Positions 18,716 to 28,524 are shown, numbered from the stretch's first letter. The stretch: 64,000 bases of DNA from Companilactobacillus alimentarius DSM 20249 (GCF_002849895.1 NZ_CP018867.1:868001-932000), one strand, 5' to 3'. The notes: generated from the letters alone by a model not told the origin. Numbers and translations: made by a program.

Positions 18716-19030
18716 TTACATTTTTTCTAATTCGATTGAGTATTTACGGTTCTTGATCTTAGGAGCTTTTTTATAAAGTACCATTTTGGAACCGATAGTT
18801 TGAATATGAACAATTTGATCATCAAAATCATTCAAAGCATCAATCAAATCCTGTGGTTCTACCATCGTATTTTGCAAGAGTGACACTTTGATAATTTCAT
18901 CTTTATTGATCAAAATTTCTAATTGATTCAAAAGATTCTCGCTTAAACCATCACGACCAACTTGAATAGCTGGCTTCATAGTAGCGGCTTGACTTCTCAA
19001 GTAACGATTCTTTTTTCCTTTTATTATCAT
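18716..19030 (-). CDS. yhbY: CRM-domain RNA-binding protein YhbY
   Basis: A 104-residue protein made of a single CRS1/YhbY domain, with LRSQAATMKPAIQVGRDGL and the GxxG-like loop region near GSKMVLYKK. YhbY binds pre-50S ribosomal particles. It lies between yqeH and nadD in the conserved ribosome assembly operon. Confidence 0.95.
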   Translation of the reverse strand: MIIKGKKNRYLRSQAATMKPAIQVGRDGLSENLLNQLEILINKDEIIKVSLLQNTMVEPQDLIDALNDFDDQIVHIQTIGSKMVLYKKAPKIKNRKYSIELEKM

Positions 19031-19042
19031 TAAATTTTCTCC

Positions 19043-20158
19043 TTAAATAATTGCATCTCTGATTGAGACATGAACCCCAGCGGGTACGTACGCTTTAACT
19101 TTACTGCCAGCGGGAATTGTAACCCAGCCCAAACCATAGATAACAATATCCGACTTTTCATGAGCCGAAAAGATTTGTTGTTTCATTTTAGGAAAATCTT
19201 CAATCTCAGTTGGTGGAGCCAAAATATCTCCTAAATGTCTTTCGTAAAAATCATCGGCATTAATAGTCTTTGTTCTGTGAATTGGCAAACCTTGGTTAAC
19301 GTAGAAAGTAACATTGGTTTTATAATCTAGAAAATCAAATCTAGCTAAACCAGCCACAAAGATGGTTTGTCCATCACGTAATTGGAAAGTAACTGGACGT
19401 AAAGGCTTCTTAGGCGTAACTGTTTTTAAATCCTTGGCATTCAAAAAATGAGCTAATTGATAGCTGTGAATAATTCCCGGTGTATCAATCAAATTATGTC
19501 CATCATCTAGTGGAATATCAATTCGATCAAGTGTTGTTCCAGGAAATCTGGAAGTTGTAATCAAGTTCTTAATGTCTGAATTAGAACTGATAATACGATT
19601 AATTAAGGTAGACTTGCCTGTATTAGTAGTCCCGACGACATAAACATCCTTGCCATCTCGATATTTTTCAATCATAGCCATTAATTCATCAATATTGGTT
19701 CCCTTGACTGCCGAAACTAAGATTTGATCGGTCGATTTAATGCCATTTTCCTTACTCTTTTGTTGCAACCAATTCAAAAGTCGATTTTGGTTAACTGAAC
19801 TAGGCAACAAGTCAACCTTATTACCCACGACAAGTATCTTCTTATCGCCAACAAAACGTTGCAATCCAGGAATAACACTACCTTCATAGTCAAAGATATC
19901 AACAACGTTTACGACTAAAGCGTCTTTTTCAGAAATGGAATCCAACAATTTCAAGAAATCATCATCTGAAACATCAACATCGGTAATTTCATTATAATTC
20001 CGCAATCTAAAACAGCGCTTGCATAATAATTCTTTTGAATCATCCTCAGAGTATTTCTTCAAAGTAGATTCTTGAACATATCCAGGCTTAGTCTTATCTT
20101 CGGTTTGGAGTCTAGCACCACAACCTATACAGTACAACTTATCATCAATTTCTGTCAT
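19043..20158 (-). CDS. yqeH: ribosome biogenesis GTPase YqeH
   Basis: A 371-residue GTPase with an N-terminal treble-clef zinc finger (CIGCG and CKRCF pairs within the first 55 residues) and a circularly permuted G domain: G4 NKVDLL comes first, then G5 SAVKG, then the P-loop GTTNTGKST and G3 DTPG. A C-terminal domain follows. YqeH is needed for 30S (16S rRNA) assembly. It overlaps yqeG by 14 bases. Confidence 0.97.
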   Translation of the reverse strand: MTEIDDKLYCIGCGARLQTEDKTKPGYVQESTLKKYSEDDSKELLCKRCFRLRNYNEITDVDVSDDDFLKLLDSISEKDALVVNVVDIFDYEGSVIPGLQRFVGDKKILVVGNKVDLLPSSVNQNRLLNWLQQKSKENGIKSTDQILVSAVKGTNIDELMAMIEKYRDGKDVYVVGTTNTGKSTLINRIISSNSDIKNLITTSRFPGTTLDRIDIPLDDGHNLIDTPGIIHSYQLAHFLNAKDLKTVTPKKPLRPVTFQLRDGQTIFVAGLARFDFLDYKTNVTFYVNQGLPIHRTKTINADDFYERHLGDILAPPTEIEDFPKMKQQIFSAHEKSDIVIYGLGWVTIPAGSKVKAYVPAGVHVSIRDAII

Positions 20159-20672
20159 TTAATGAATCCTTCCAATATAAATTTTTATCACGTTTTTGCA
20201 TTATTTTCAAAATAGGACGTTCAAAAAATCTATTGACTCGCGTCTTTTTAGCATCAGTTTTTACTAACGGTTTAACTAAAACTGTCTTTAATCCAGCCAT
20301 ATTACCCGCCAAGACATCTGTCATAACTTGATCACCAACGAATAAAACATTTGCTGGATTTATTTTTTCTTCTCTTATGTGATTCATAATTACAAATGGC
20401 AATGGTTTAACTGCTCGAGCTACAATACTGACTGGTAACTCTTCGACCGCTTTTTCCACACGTTCGTAACTATTATTTGAAACAATCATAACTTCGATAT
20501 CATTTTTAGACATCTGATTGAGCCATTTTCTCAATGACAAATCATATCTATTACTATTCCATGGTAAAAGCGTATTATCAAGATCTGTCATAATTGTCGT
20601 GATCCCTAACTGTTTAAGATCACCAATCTCAATATCGGTAATTTTATCAAGCATAATATATGGTTTAAACAT
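20145..20672 (-). CDS. yqeG: HAD-family phosphatase YqeG
   Basis: A 175-residue HAD hydrolase of the IIIA subfamily. Motif I is MTDLDNTLLPW (nucleophile Asp), motif II IVSNNS, and the late Asp pair is VLFVGDQVMTDVLAGN. The biological substrate is unknown. It opens the yqeG-yqeH-yhbY-nadD-yqeK-rsfS operon. Confidence 0.95.
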   Translation of the reverse strand: MFKPYIMLDKITDIEIGDLKQLGITTIMTDLDNTLLPWNSNRYDLSLRKWLNQMSKNDIEVMIVSNNSYERVEKAVEELPVSIVARAVKPLPFVIMNHIREEKINPANVLFVGDQVMTDVLAGNMAGLKTVLVKPLVKTDAKKTRVNRFFERPILKIMQKRDKNLYWKDSLNDRN

Positions 20673-20698
20673 TTTTAATCCTCATTATCTGCTAATTA

Positions 20699-20740
20699 GT
20701 AAAAAAACGTAATTTGGGTTATCCAAATTACGTTTGTTTT
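20699..20740 (-). terminator. terminator after rplT
   Basis: AAACGTAATTTGG pairs with CCAAATTACGTTT around a short loop, followed by seven Ts on the minus strand, separating infC-rpmI-rplT from yqeG. Confidence 0.9.
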
Positions 20741-20745
20741 AACAA

Positions 20746-21102
20746 TTAAGCCAAAGCTTTTTTAGCTGTGTCTACTAAACTTGTAAATGCCTTTGGATCT
20801 TCAATAGCAACTTGAGCCAACATCTTACGATTAATGTCGACATTAGCTAATTTCAAACCATGCATTAATTTGCTGTAACTGATTTCGTTCATTCTTGCAG
20901 CAGCATTGATTCTTGCGATCCAGAGTTTTCTGAAATCACGTTTTACTTGACGACGATCACGGAATGCATAACGGTATGAAACCATGATTTGTGTATGTGC
21001 TGCTTTAAAAGTGATATGTTTTGAACCACGATATCCTTTAGCTAATTTTAAAACTTTCTTACGACGTTTGCGAGTTACTGTTCCACCTTTTACACGTGGC
21101 AT
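20746..21102 (-). CDS. rplT: 50S ribosomal protein L20
   Basis: A 118-residue basic protein starting [16 protein letters not shown], with [15 protein letters not shown] and [14 protein letters not shown] signatures. L20 is needed for early 50S assembly and in Bacillus represses its own operon by binding the leader. It is the last gene of infC-rpmI-rplT. Confidence 0.99.
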   Translation of the reverse strand: MPRVKGGTVTRKRRKKVLKLAKGYRGSKHITFKAAHTQIMVSYRYAFRDRRQVKRDFRKLWIARINAAARMNEISYSKLMHGLKLANVDINRKMLAQVAIEDPKAFTSLVDTAKKALA

Positions 21103-21137
21103 AATGACTCCTCCTTTTGATTATAAAGAATAAATAA

Positions 21138-21335
21138 TTAGTATGTAGCTAACATTTGTTTGATACGTTTCATATCACTTGAACTTACCATACCTGGCTT
21201 AGCCAATTGACGACGTTGCTTCTTTGTCTTACCGTGGAAACGGTGACTTGTGTAAGCATGCATTCTCTTCCAACCACCATTAGCAGTTTTCTTAAATCTC
21301 TTTGCTGATGCACGGTGTGTTTTTTGTTTAGGCAT
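21138..21335 (-). CDS. rpmI: 50S ribosomal protein L35
   Basis: A 65-residue basic protein with start [17 protein letters not shown], preceded by GGAGGG. The open frame reaches five codons further, but that part overlaps the ribosome binding site. It lies between infC and rplT. Confidence 0.98.
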   Translation of the reverse strand: MPKQKTHRASAKRFKKTANGGWKRMHAYTSHRFHGKTKKQRRQLAKPGMVSSSDMKRIKQMLATY

Positions 21336-21349
21336 TGAAAATCCCTCCA

Positions 21350-21883
21350 CTATTTCTTCTTTTTGTTATCTTTTGCATTAATTGGATCAAGCATTAAGAA
21401 CATACTACGACCGTCCATTTTAGGCCTAGTTATCACTGTTGCAACATCCTTAGTAGCTTCTGCGACACGGTCTAAGACTTCCTTACCTATCTCTTTATGA
21501 GTAATTGCTCTACCCTTAAAGCGAAGAGAAACTTTGACCTTATCACCCTTAGATAAGAACTTGCGAGCATTATTAAGCTTAGTATTGAAGTCATTTTCTT
21601 CAATAGTTGGACTTAAACGTACTTCCTTAAGACTAACGGTTTTTTGTTTTTTACGTGCTTCACGATCTTTCTTTTGAAGATCAAACTTGTATTTACCATA
21701 GTCCATAATTCTGGCAACTGGTGGCTTAGCACCAGGTGACATTAGAACTAAGTCCATACTAGCGGCATCTGCTAAACGTTGTGCTTCTGCCCTTGGCTTA
21801 ACACCAACTTGATCGCCCTTTTCAGAAATCAATCGAACTTCTTTTGCACGTATTTGATCATTTATTAATAAATCTCTTGCTAT
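21350..21883 (-). CDS. infC: translation initiation factor IF-3, AUA start
   Basis: A 177-residue IF-3. From the first standard start (TTG at 21832) the protein would lack the conserved N-terminal [13 protein letters not shown]. That sequence is encoded upstream in frame, and the only sensible initiator is ATA at 21881-21883, six bases after GGAGGTGA. IF-3 genes typically use AUU, AUC or AUA so that the factor can discriminate against its own start. The N-domain, the lysine-rich linker around [12 protein letters not shown] and the C-domain ending [17 protein letters not shown] are all intact. It is the first gene of the operon behind an L20-type leader. Confidence 0.96.
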   Translation of the reverse strand: MARDLLINDQIRAKEVRLISEKGDQVGVKPRAEAQRLADAASMDLVLMSPGAKPPVARIMDYGKYKFDLQKKDREARKKQKTVSLKEVRLSPTIEENDFNTKLNNARKFLSKGDKVKVSLRFKGRAITHKEIGKEVLDRVAEATKDVATVITRPKMDGRSMFLMLDPINAKDNKKKK

Positions 21884-22021
21884 GAGTAGTCACCTCCGAA
21901 GTAATTTAACCCACTAAAAAAGTGGGCCGCATAAGCATGCCCACTATATATTTACGCAATCGTATTAACCTAGAGGCGAATGCATAGGTGAGAAGCGGGC
22001 GCTTCTGCTTAATCTCAACAG
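21884..22021 (-). promoter_or_regulatory. L20-type leader with terminator upstream of infC
   Basis: The 5' region of the infC-rpmI-rplT mRNA is about 140 bases and structured. It contains the GAAGCGCCCGCTTC hairpin and ends in an intrinsic terminator, GTGGGC...GCCCAC (arms about 21939-21944 and 21922-21927) followed by six Us at 21916-21921. This matches the arrangement of the Firmicute L20 leader, in which L20 binding promotes termination. The precise L20 site is inferred. Confidence 0.85.
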
Positions 22022-22027
22022 TTATAA

Positions 22028-22056
22028 ACTATAACAATATAAACGCGACATGTCAA
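22028..22056 (-). promoter_or_regulatory. promoter of infC-rpmI-rplT
   Basis: A consensus TTGACA (22051-22056), 17-base spacer and TATAGT (22028-22033) on the minus strand, a strong housekeeping promoter. Confidence 0.88.
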
Positions 22057-22218
22057 TAAACATCGGCAAATTTGTTATAGAAAAGCTGAGAAAACTCAAT
22101 ATGAGTAATTTATCACGTTAATTTAGCTAACACAAGTTTTTAGACTTATATTAGACTTACTCAAAATATCTTAAGTTTCAAAGATGATATTTATCATAGG
22201 AAGAATCCGGTTATATTT
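22057..22218. other. intergenic stretch, nothing recognised
   Basis: About 160 AT-rich bases between the infC promoter and the permease terminator. No ORF with a ribosome binding site and no convincing structure was seen. Confidence 0.4.
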
Positions 22219-22260
22219 AAATAGGGCTTAGAAATCAAAAACTGATTTCCAAACCCTATT
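22219..22260 (-). terminator. terminator after the permease gene
   Basis: AATAGGGTTTGGAAATCAG pairs with CTGATTTC...GCCCTATT-type sequence across 22219-22260, closing the ald-ilvA-permease operon. Confidence 0.8.
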
Positions 22261-22263
22261 AGT

Positions 22264-23649
22264 TTATTCAGGATTAATTTCTAATTTCGGTACTTTTCTT
22301 GAATCGCTATCCACTTTTTGTCCATCAAGATCCCATTTGTTTCTCAAGTAGAAGTATATCGGAACACCTATAGCAGTGACACTAATTCCAATAATCGTGG
22401 TAACAAACTCTGTCAATAAAGTACATACCAAGATGAATACTCCTCCTAAAATGGCAATAATAGGAACGATCGGATATAGCGGAACTTTATAAGGTCTCTT
22501 CAACTCTGGCTGAGTATGACGTAACTTAATGACTGCGATGAAAGCCATGACGTAAAACACCCAAATCACGAAAATCAGCATATTAGTAATGGCATCGAAT
22601 TCACCAGTTAACATCATTAAGCAAGCAATAATCAATTGAATTGCACCAGCAGCCCAAGGAATTCCCGCTTTATTTAATTTGGCAAAGACATCACCAAATG
22701 GTAATTTATGCTCTTTACCCATAATATATGGAATACGCATACTTGTCATTGTATAACCATTCAAACCGCCATAAACTGAAATCAAAATTCCAATTGTAAC
22801 CAATTTACTACCCATATTACCAAAAATCATTGTGGACGCATCTGAGGCAGCATTTAGATTACCAGCAATTTGATTAATTGGTAATACATACATGAAGACT
22901 GCATTGACTAAAACATAAACTAACATGATAACTGCAATTCCTAAAGAAATAGCTTTTGGCAAATCTTTACGAGGATTCTTCATTTCTCCAGAAATATTTC
23001 CTACATGAATCCAACCATCATATGCAAACATAGTTGCTAATAATCCATTTCCCATTGCTGTAATTAAATTACGATGCGGTCCTGCAACAACTGGAAATAA
23101 TGATAACTCTACCGGTCCTTTGTGCATGAAACCAAACAAGACAATCAAGGCTAATGGAATCAGTTTTGCAACTAAAGAAATAGATGTAACTCGTCCTCCT
23201 ACTTTAGCACTGATCCAATTAAGTGAAGTTACTGACAAAGCACTCAAAATTGCTACTGGAACTATCCATGAATTAGAAAGTGTAAATAAATGCGTGAATT
23301 GTGTACCAAAAGCAATTGATATGGCTGCTACATTGGCGGGAAAATAAATGATTGCTTGTGCCCAGCCAGCCATGAATCCCCAAAAGCCGCCATAACTATG
23401 TTCAATATACTTGGTTAATCCACCCGTTTCAGGATACGCAGCTGCTAACTCGGCTCCTGTCAAACCGGCACAAATAGTAATGAATCCTCCCAATAGCCAG
23501 ACAAACATAGTTAAACTAGTTGATCCTGTATAGTTAGTAACAGCTGACGCTTTAAAAAATACTCCCGTTCCAATTACGCTCCCAGTTACAGTAGCAAAAG
23601 CGGGGAAAAAACCAATTGTCTTTTTCAATTTGGCATCTTGATCGCCCAT
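22264..23649 (-). CDS. APC-family amino acid permease, SteT-like
   Basis: A 461-residue protein with 12 predicted membrane segments and the APC signature GSVIGTGVFFKASAV in helix 1. It resembles the Ser/Thr exchanger SteT of Bacillus and LAT-type transporters. The genes before it encode a Thr/Ser dehydratase and alanine dehydrogenase, so uptake of Ser, Thr or Ala for catabolism is a reasonable inference. A hairpin at 23691-23722 separates it from ilvA, so its level may be set by partial read-through. Confidence 0.9.
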   Translation of the reverse strand: MGDQDAKLKKTIGFFPAFATVTGSVIGTGVFFKASAVTNYTGSTSLTMFVWLLGGFITICAGLTGAELAAAYPETGGLTKYIEHSYGGFWGFMAGWAQAIIYFPANVAAISIAFGTQFTHLFTLSNSWIVPVAILSALSVTSLNWISAKVGGRVTSISLVAKLIPLALIVLFGFMHKGPVELSLFPVVAGPHRNLITAMGNGLLATMFAYDGWIHVGNISGEMKNPRKDLPKAISLGIAVIMLVYVLVNAVFMYVLPINQIAGNLNAASDASTMIFGNMGSKLVTIGILISVYGGLNGYTMTSMRIPYIMGKEHKLPFGDVFAKLNKAGIPWAAGAIQLIIACLMMLTGEFDAITNMLIFVIWVFYVMAFIAVIKLRHTQPELKRPYKVPLYPIVPIIAILGGVFILVCTLLTEFVTTIIGISVTAIGVPIYFYLRNKWDLDGQKVDSDSRKVPKLEINPE

Positions 23650-23690
23650 AATCTTATACCTCCACGTAAAAAACCTATTTTTTAGAAAAG

Positions 23691-23722
23691 AAAAGATGTT
23701 GCATTCAAATGCAGCATCTTTT
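23691..23722 (-). terminator. hairpin between ilvA and the permease gene
   Basis: AAAAGATGxTGCATT pairs with AATGCAxCATCTTTT around a two-base loop, followed by Ts. It lies inside an apparent operon and may act as a partial terminator. Confidence 0.75.
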
Positions 23723-23740
23723 CAGGTTTCAAATTAATTT

Positions 23741-24769
23741 TTAACCAATGCCTCCGTCGGCTTTAACTGGCTTCAAGAATTGATCAATAATTTGTGAAAC
23801 ACGATTAAGATCAACATTACCACCAGATACCATAGCAACAGTCTTTTTATTCTTGAGCCATCTGTCATCAATTTTATGTGATTCAAGAGCTGCTACTGGA
23901 AGTGCACCAGCACCTTCTGCTACAACCTTTGTTCTTTGTAATAGATCTTTCATAGCATGAGCAATTTCATCTTCATTTACTAATACGATTTCATCTACCA
24001 ATTCACTAACGATTGGGAATGTGATATCTCCAGGTACAGCGACATCTGTTCCATCTGCCAATGTGAAATCTTCATGATGTTTAGTTATTTGACCAGCTTT
24101 AACTGATGCATACATCCCATGAACATTTTCTGATTGAACTCCAACAATATGAATATTAGGATTGAATGATTTCAATGCAGTAGCCATTCCAGAAATCAAA
24201 CCGCCACCACCAACAGGAATAATAACAGTATCTACATCCCAAATGTCATCAAGAATTTCTAAACCGATTGTTCCTTGCCCAGCAATAACGTATTTATCGT
24301 TGAACGGATCAACAATAGTTTTTCCTTCCCTTTTTGCACGTTCGAACATCCACTGATGTGCATCATCAAAAGTTGCACCATGAATGTCTACTTCAGCACC
24401 ATATCCTCTTGTAGCGTCACGTTTCATTTGTGGAGCTTCATCAGGCATAACAACCGTTGTATCAATTCCTAATAAATGTCCTGTTAAAGCCACACCCTGA
24501 GCATGATTACCAGCTGATGCTGTAATAACGCCTCGATTTAATTCTTCTTGCGATAAATGATTAATTTTATTATTGGCACCTCTGAATTTGAACGACCCCG
24601 TTAATTGCATATTTTCTAATTTTAAGAAAACATCTCCATCAACAACATTACGGCTCAAAAACATGGATTGAACTAGAGGAGTTTTACGAGCATATTTTCC
24701 AACAATTGCCTTTGCTTCTTCAATATCATGAATATCAACAATATTATCAATGCCTACACCTTTAAGCAT
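23741..24769 (-). CDS. catabolic threonine/serine dehydratase
   Basis: A 342-residue PLP enzyme of the IlvA/TdcB type. The PLP lysine is in GSFKFRGANNK (about residue 59), the phosphate-binding loop is PVGGGGLISG, and a late SGGNVD contacts the cofactor. No ACT regulatory domain follows, so it is the short catabolic form that deaminates threonine or serine to 2-oxobutyrate or pyruvate. It lies between alanine dehydrogenase and a permease gene, behind a promoter with a cre site. Confidence 0.94.
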   Translation of the reverse strand: MLKGVGIDNIVDIHDIEEAKAIVGKYARKTPLVQSMFLSRNVVDGDVFLKLENMQLTGSFKFRGANNKINHLSQEELNRGVITASAGNHAQGVALTGHLLGIDTTVVMPDEAPQMKRDATRGYGAEVDIHGATFDDAHQWMFERAKREGKTIVDPFNDKYVIAGQGTIGLEILDDIWDVDTVIIPVGGGGLISGMATALKSFNPNIHIVGVQSENVHGMYASVKAGQITKHHEDFTLADGTDVAVPGDITFPIVSELVDEIVLVNEDEIAHAMKDLLQRTKVVAEGAGALPVAALESHKIDDRWLKNKKTVAMVSGGNVDLNRVSQIIDQFLKPVKADGGIG

Positions 24770-24817
24770 GATCCGTACCTCACCAGTCTTTAGTTTTTAT
24801 CTATATTTAATCAATAT

Positions 24818-25939
24818 TTAGTTAGTTGTTTCTTCATCAATTGATAATTTTGTATATGGTAGATCAAGTGAATCTGCCAATCCTTTATTAGTTATCTTAC
24901 CTTCAAAAAGGTTAACTCCTGATGCTAAGGACTCATCCGTCTTAATGGCTTCATTAATACCTTTATCAGCAATTTCCAGTAAATAACTTAAATTGCCCTT
25001 TGCCAAAGCCATTGTTGCTGTACGTGGCACTGCTCCCGGTTGATTAGGAACTGCATAATGAATAATTCCATCTTTTACAAAAATTGGATCGTCGATAGTC
25101 GTTGGATGATCAATTGTTTCAACCGTTCCACCTTGATCAATAGCTACATCGACTAGAACACTTCCTGGTTTCATTGATTTAACCATGTATTCCTTAACCA
25201 ACTTAGGTGGTCTTGAACCTGGAATTAAAATCGTTGAAATAAAGATATCTGCATCTTTAATTTCTTTAGCTAGATTTTCTTCATTGGATTTAACAACTCT
25301 AAGCTTCTTACCTGCAAATTTATCTTGTAAAAGTTTAATTCTTTCATCATTCAATTCAATAATTACTACTGAGCATCCCATGTTCAAAGCTAATGTAGCG
25401 GCATTTGTAGCGGCATTCCCACCACCAAAGATTACAACGTTGCCACCATCGATTCCAGGAATGCCGGGTAAAAGAATTCCCTCGCCTTGATGTTGTGCTT
25501 CAAGATAATAAGCACCCATAATAACTGATCTTCGTCCAGCAATTGCACTCATTGGTGCTAACAGTTCTAATTTTCCATCTTTAACAATTGTTTCTCCACC
25601 AATTGCAGTTGTACCTGCTTTCATCATTGCCTCAACAGTTGGCTTTGATGATGCTAAATGTTGAAATCCCCAAACGATTTTACCCTTTGAGAAATACTTA
25701 TATTCTTCGGGATCGGGCTCCTTAACCTTGATGATCAATTCGGCTTTCCAGCCATCTTCATGACTAACCAATTTACCACCAGCATCGACATACTCTTCGT
25801 TTGTAAAGCCTGCACCAATACCTGCATTTTTTTCAACAAGTACCTCGTTGCCAGCTTCAACCATTTTACGGACATTTTCTGGAGTTGCCGCTACACGACC
25901 TTCTCCTTCTTTTTGTTCCTTAATTACAGCGATTTGCAT
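24818..25939 (-). CDS. ald: alanine dehydrogenase
   Basis: A 373-residue enzyme of full length. It starts MQIAVIKEQKEGEGRVAATP, has the catalytic Lys/His region (VKVKEP... and GFQHLASSKP), a Rossmann fold with VVIFGGGNAATNAATLALNMG and the DVAIDQGGTVET and VPNQPGAVPRTAT signatures. It interconverts L-alanine and pyruvate plus ammonia with NAD. It is first in the operon with the dehydratase and permease. The glycine pattern GGGNAATNA differs slightly from the more common GGGVVGTNA. Confidence 0.96.
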   Translation of the reverse strand: MQIAVIKEQKEGEGRVAATPENVRKMVEAGNEVLVEKNAGIGAGFTNEEYVDAGGKLVSHEDGWKAELIIKVKEPDPEEYKYFSKGKIVWGFQHLASSKPTVEAMMKAGTTAIGGETIVKDGKLELLAPMSAIAGRRSVIMGAYYLEAQHQGEGILLPGIPGIDGGNVVIFGGGNAATNAATLALNMGCSVVIIELNDERIKLLQDKFAGKKLRVVKSNEENLAKEIKDADIFISTILIPGSRPPKLVKEYMVKSMKPGSVLVDVAIDQGGTVETIDHPTTIDDPIFVKDGIIHYAVPNQPGAVPRTATMALAKGNLSYLLEIADKGINEAIKTDESLASGVNLFEGKITNKGLADSLDLPYTKLSIDEETTN

Positions 25940-25987
25940 ATTTACACTCTCCTTTTGTGAAAAAAATAACTATTTCCTTACAAGGGC

Positions 25988-26016
25988 ATGATAACGCTCA
26001 CAACTAGCGGTATCAA
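25988..26016 (-). promoter_or_regulatory. ald operon promoter overlapped by a cre (CcpA) site
   Basis: On the minus strand TTGATA (26011-26016), 17-base spacer and TATCAT (25988-25993) form a good promoter about 50 bases before ald. A 14-base sequence at 25989-26002, TGTGAGCGTTATCA, matches the cre consensus TGWNANCGNTNWCA at every position and covers the -10. CcpA binding there should repress the operon when glucose is present. The remaining part of this 335-base gap is AT-rich with no gene seen. Confidence 0.85.
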
Positions 26017-26200
26017 CCTATTTTTTTGCTTCACAAACTAAAAAATCGGGATAACCATTGCCAAGATTGAGAAAATTTTATCAAAATATTTTTTCATTTC
26101 ACAAATTATCACATTTTAGAACATCTTTGATTTATATTTTGTATATGAAATAAATACAACTGTTTATTTTAAGTGAACACATCACAATTTTTTTGATTAA

Positions 26201-26238
26201 AAAAAATACACCCAATCATTTTCATGACTGAATGTATT
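26201..26238 (-). terminator. terminator after thrS
   Basis: An imperfect stem AATACAxTCAxTCAT / ATGAxTGxxTGTATT around a GAAA-type loop, followed by seven Ts on the minus strand. Confidence 0.85.
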
Positions 26239-26274
26239 TGAATTATAAAATATTATTTAACTGACAAATATTGA

Positions 26275-28245
26275 TTAATCTTTATCATCAGATTTATCAG
26301 TAACATCTTTACGACTGAAATTATTGATATCAGCAACAACAGAACTTACAAACATCTTAGCATTTTCTGATGATGAATCATCTTCACCATATTTTCTAAC
26401 TGAAACTGTTGCATCTCTTGTCTCTTCATCACCAACAACAACTGTATATGGAATCTTCATTGTTTGAGCGTCACGGATCTTGTAACCCATCTTCTCATCA
26501 CGATCATCAATTTCAGCACGGATATTCTTAGCACGTAATTCACTAAGAACGTCGTTAGCATAATCCGTATGTAATTTTTGGTTAACAGGAATAATTCGAA
26601 CTTGTGTAGGAGCCAACCATGTTGGGAAAGCACCCTTGTAAATTTCAATTAGGTAAGCAATGAATCTTTCCATAGTTGAAACAATACCACGGTGAATCAT
26701 AACTGGTCTATGGTCTTCACCATCTGAACCAACGTATGTCAATTGGAACTTCTCTGGTTGCATGAAGTCTAATTGAATTGTTGACAATGTCTCTTCATTA
26801 CCAAGAGCTGTCTTTGTTTGTACATCAAGCTTTGGACCATAAAATGCAGCTTCACCTTCGGCTTCATAATACTTCAAGCCCAGATCATCCATAGCGGCTT
26901 TAAGCATTGATTGTGATCTGTTCCACATTTCATCATCATCGAAATACTTTTCAGTATTAGCTGGATCTCTGTAGCTAAGACGGAATGTGTAATCATTGAT
27001 ATCAAAGTCTTTATAAACTTCAACCATCAATTGCAAAGTACGTTTGAATTCTTCTTGAATTTGATCAAGGGCAACGAATGTGTGACCATCATTTAGAGTC
27101 ATTTCACGAACACGTTGTAAACCACTCAAAGCACCTGATTTTTCATATCTGTGCATCATACCAAGTTCAGCAATACGAAGTGGTAGATCACGGTATGAAC
27201 GATTATGATGCTTGTAAATTTGGATATGTGAAGGACAATTCATTGGACGAAGTTCAAGCATTTCGCCATCACCCATGTCCATTGGTGGGAACATATCTTC
27301 ACGATAATGTGCCCAGTGACCTGAAGTCTTGTAAGCATTCAAGTTCATCAAAATTGGTGTATAAACGTGCTTGTATCCCCAAGCAACTTCCTTATCAATA
27401 ATGTATCTTTCAATAACACGACGAATAGTAGCACCATTTGGCATCCAGTATGGAAGACCTGCACCAACCTCTGGATCAACGAAGAACAAATCAAGATCAC
27501 GACCGATTGTTCTGTGGTCACGTTCTTTAATTTCTTGACGACGTTTCAAGTCAGCCTTTAATCCATCTTCCTTGTAGAAAGCTGTACCATAAATTCTTTG
27601 TAACATTGGATTACTTGACTTACCTTGCCAATAAGCACCAGCAACAGAAAGCAATTCAAAGTGTTTCAAAGCTTTAAGATTATTTAGAACTGCATCGTAA
27701 CCAAAGTCAACAAAACCATCAATTGTATAGACAGGAATCTGTACTGACTCAACTGCACCAATCAATGATGACTTGTAAGGATCGTCTTTGAACATTTCAA
27801 CAAGATCCTTTTTATCCATCATAGATCTTTCAATCTTATCGTTATTCTTGATAATCTTATTCATCAAGGCAGTGATTTCTTTCAATTCATCGACACTGAT
27901 TTGACCATCTTCGTTATCAGTATCAACATAGAATCCATCATCGTTGGCTTGTTTTTCACCAAAGTGAAGATCTTTCTTAAATTTCTTAGCAGCAGCACTG
28001 AATACTAATGCTGCAGTATTTCTCAATACTTTTAAAGCGTCATCTTTGTCTTCACCAGAAATGATTTCAATCTTGGCATCTTGTTTGATAGGACGTTCAA
28101 GATCAACCAAAGTATCATTAAGCTTACCAGCAACAGCTTTTTTACCTAATGAAGTACTAATTGACTTAGCAACGTCTAAAGTAGTTGTGCCTTCGTCAAA
28201 CTCCTTAACAGAATTATCTGGGAATGTTAACTTGATTTTTGACAT
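26275..28245 (-). CDS. thrS: threonyl-tRNA synthetase
   Basis: A 656-residue class II synthetase: N-terminal TGS domain (residues 1-65), the editing-domain region with [15 protein letters not shown], a catalytic core with [16 protein letters not shown] (zinc Cys), motif 2 [15 protein letters not shown] (REMTLNDGH) and motif 3 [15 protein letters not shown], and a C-terminal anticodon-binding domain. Note that the editing region has HFGEKQ rather than a clear HxxxH; editing may be altered. It is controlled by a Thr T-box upstream. Confidence 0.97.
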   Translation of the reverse strand: MSKIKLTFPDNSVKEFDEGTTTLDVAKSISTSLGKKAVAGKLNDTLVDLERPIKQDAKIEIISGEDKDDALKVLRNTAALVFSAAAKKFKKDLHFGEKQANDDGFYVDTDNEDGQISVDELKEITALMNKIIKNNDKIERSMMDKKDLVEMFKDDPYKSSLIGAVESVQIPVYTIDGFVDFGYDAVLNNLKALKHFELLSVAGAYWQGKSSNPMLQRIYGTAFYKEDGLKADLKRRQEIKERDHRTIGRDLDLFFVDPEVGAGLPYWMPNGATIRRVIERYIIDKEVAWGYKHVYTPILMNLNAYKTSGHWAHYREDMFPPMDMGDGEMLELRPMNCPSHIQIYKHHNRSYRDLPLRIAELGMMHRYEKSGALSGLQRVREMTLNDGHTFVALDQIQEEFKRTLQLMVEVYKDFDINDYTFRLSYRDPANTEKYFDDDEMWNRSQSMLKAAMDDLGLKYYEAEGEAAFYGPKLDVQTKTALGNEETLSTIQLDFMQPEKFQLTYVGSDGEDHRPVMIHRGIVSTMERFIAYLIEIYKGAFPTWLAPTQVRIIPVNQKLHTDYANDVLSELRAKNIRAEIDDRDEKMGYKIRDAQTMKIPYTVVVGDEETRDATVSVRKYGEDDSSSENAKMFVSSVVADINNFSRKDVTDKSDDKD

Positions 28246-28274
28246 AGACTATTTCCTCCTAAATTTTAGATAAC

Positions 28275-28524
28275 AAAAAATGCGTCCCTGAAGTATAGAC
28301 ATATAACTAAATATGTACATACTTCAGGGACGCATCTGCGCGGTTCCACCCATGTTAAAACTGTATAACAAATAACAGTTTTCACTCTATGGTTATAAAG
28401 TAACCAACAATTATATAGTTTTATATGGAAGTGGTAACTCCAGTAATGGGTAAGCTTTCAGTAATCGTACCCTCCCTGAATAGAACCGAAGTGTTATCTT
28501 TCATGTCTTTATTGAAACACTTAT
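28275..28524 (-). promoter_or_regulatory. T-box riboswitch leader, Thr specific
   Basis: The minus strand carries TGGGTGGAACCGCG (28339-28352) followed by a long terminator whose 17-base arms (28280-28296, 28319-28335) are nearly perfect and end in a U-run at 28275-28280. The likely specifier is ACC (Thr) at 28433-28435, again followed by AC. The expected -10, TATTAT, is at 28531-28536, just downstream of dnaI. It controls thrS by uncharged tRNA-Thr. Confidence 0.95.

Noticed and set aside
25185..25490. 101-residue plus-strand frame
   Set aside because: Antisense shadow of ald with no initiation signal.
26171..26187. AAGTGAACACATCACAA, CRP/FNR-like half-sites
   Set aside because: The GTGA/TCAC halves are five bases apart rather than the expected spacing and no promoter fits; considered chance.
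27078..27401. 107-residue plus-strand frame
   Set aside because: Antisense to thrS coding sequence, His/Cys-rich shadow without start signals.
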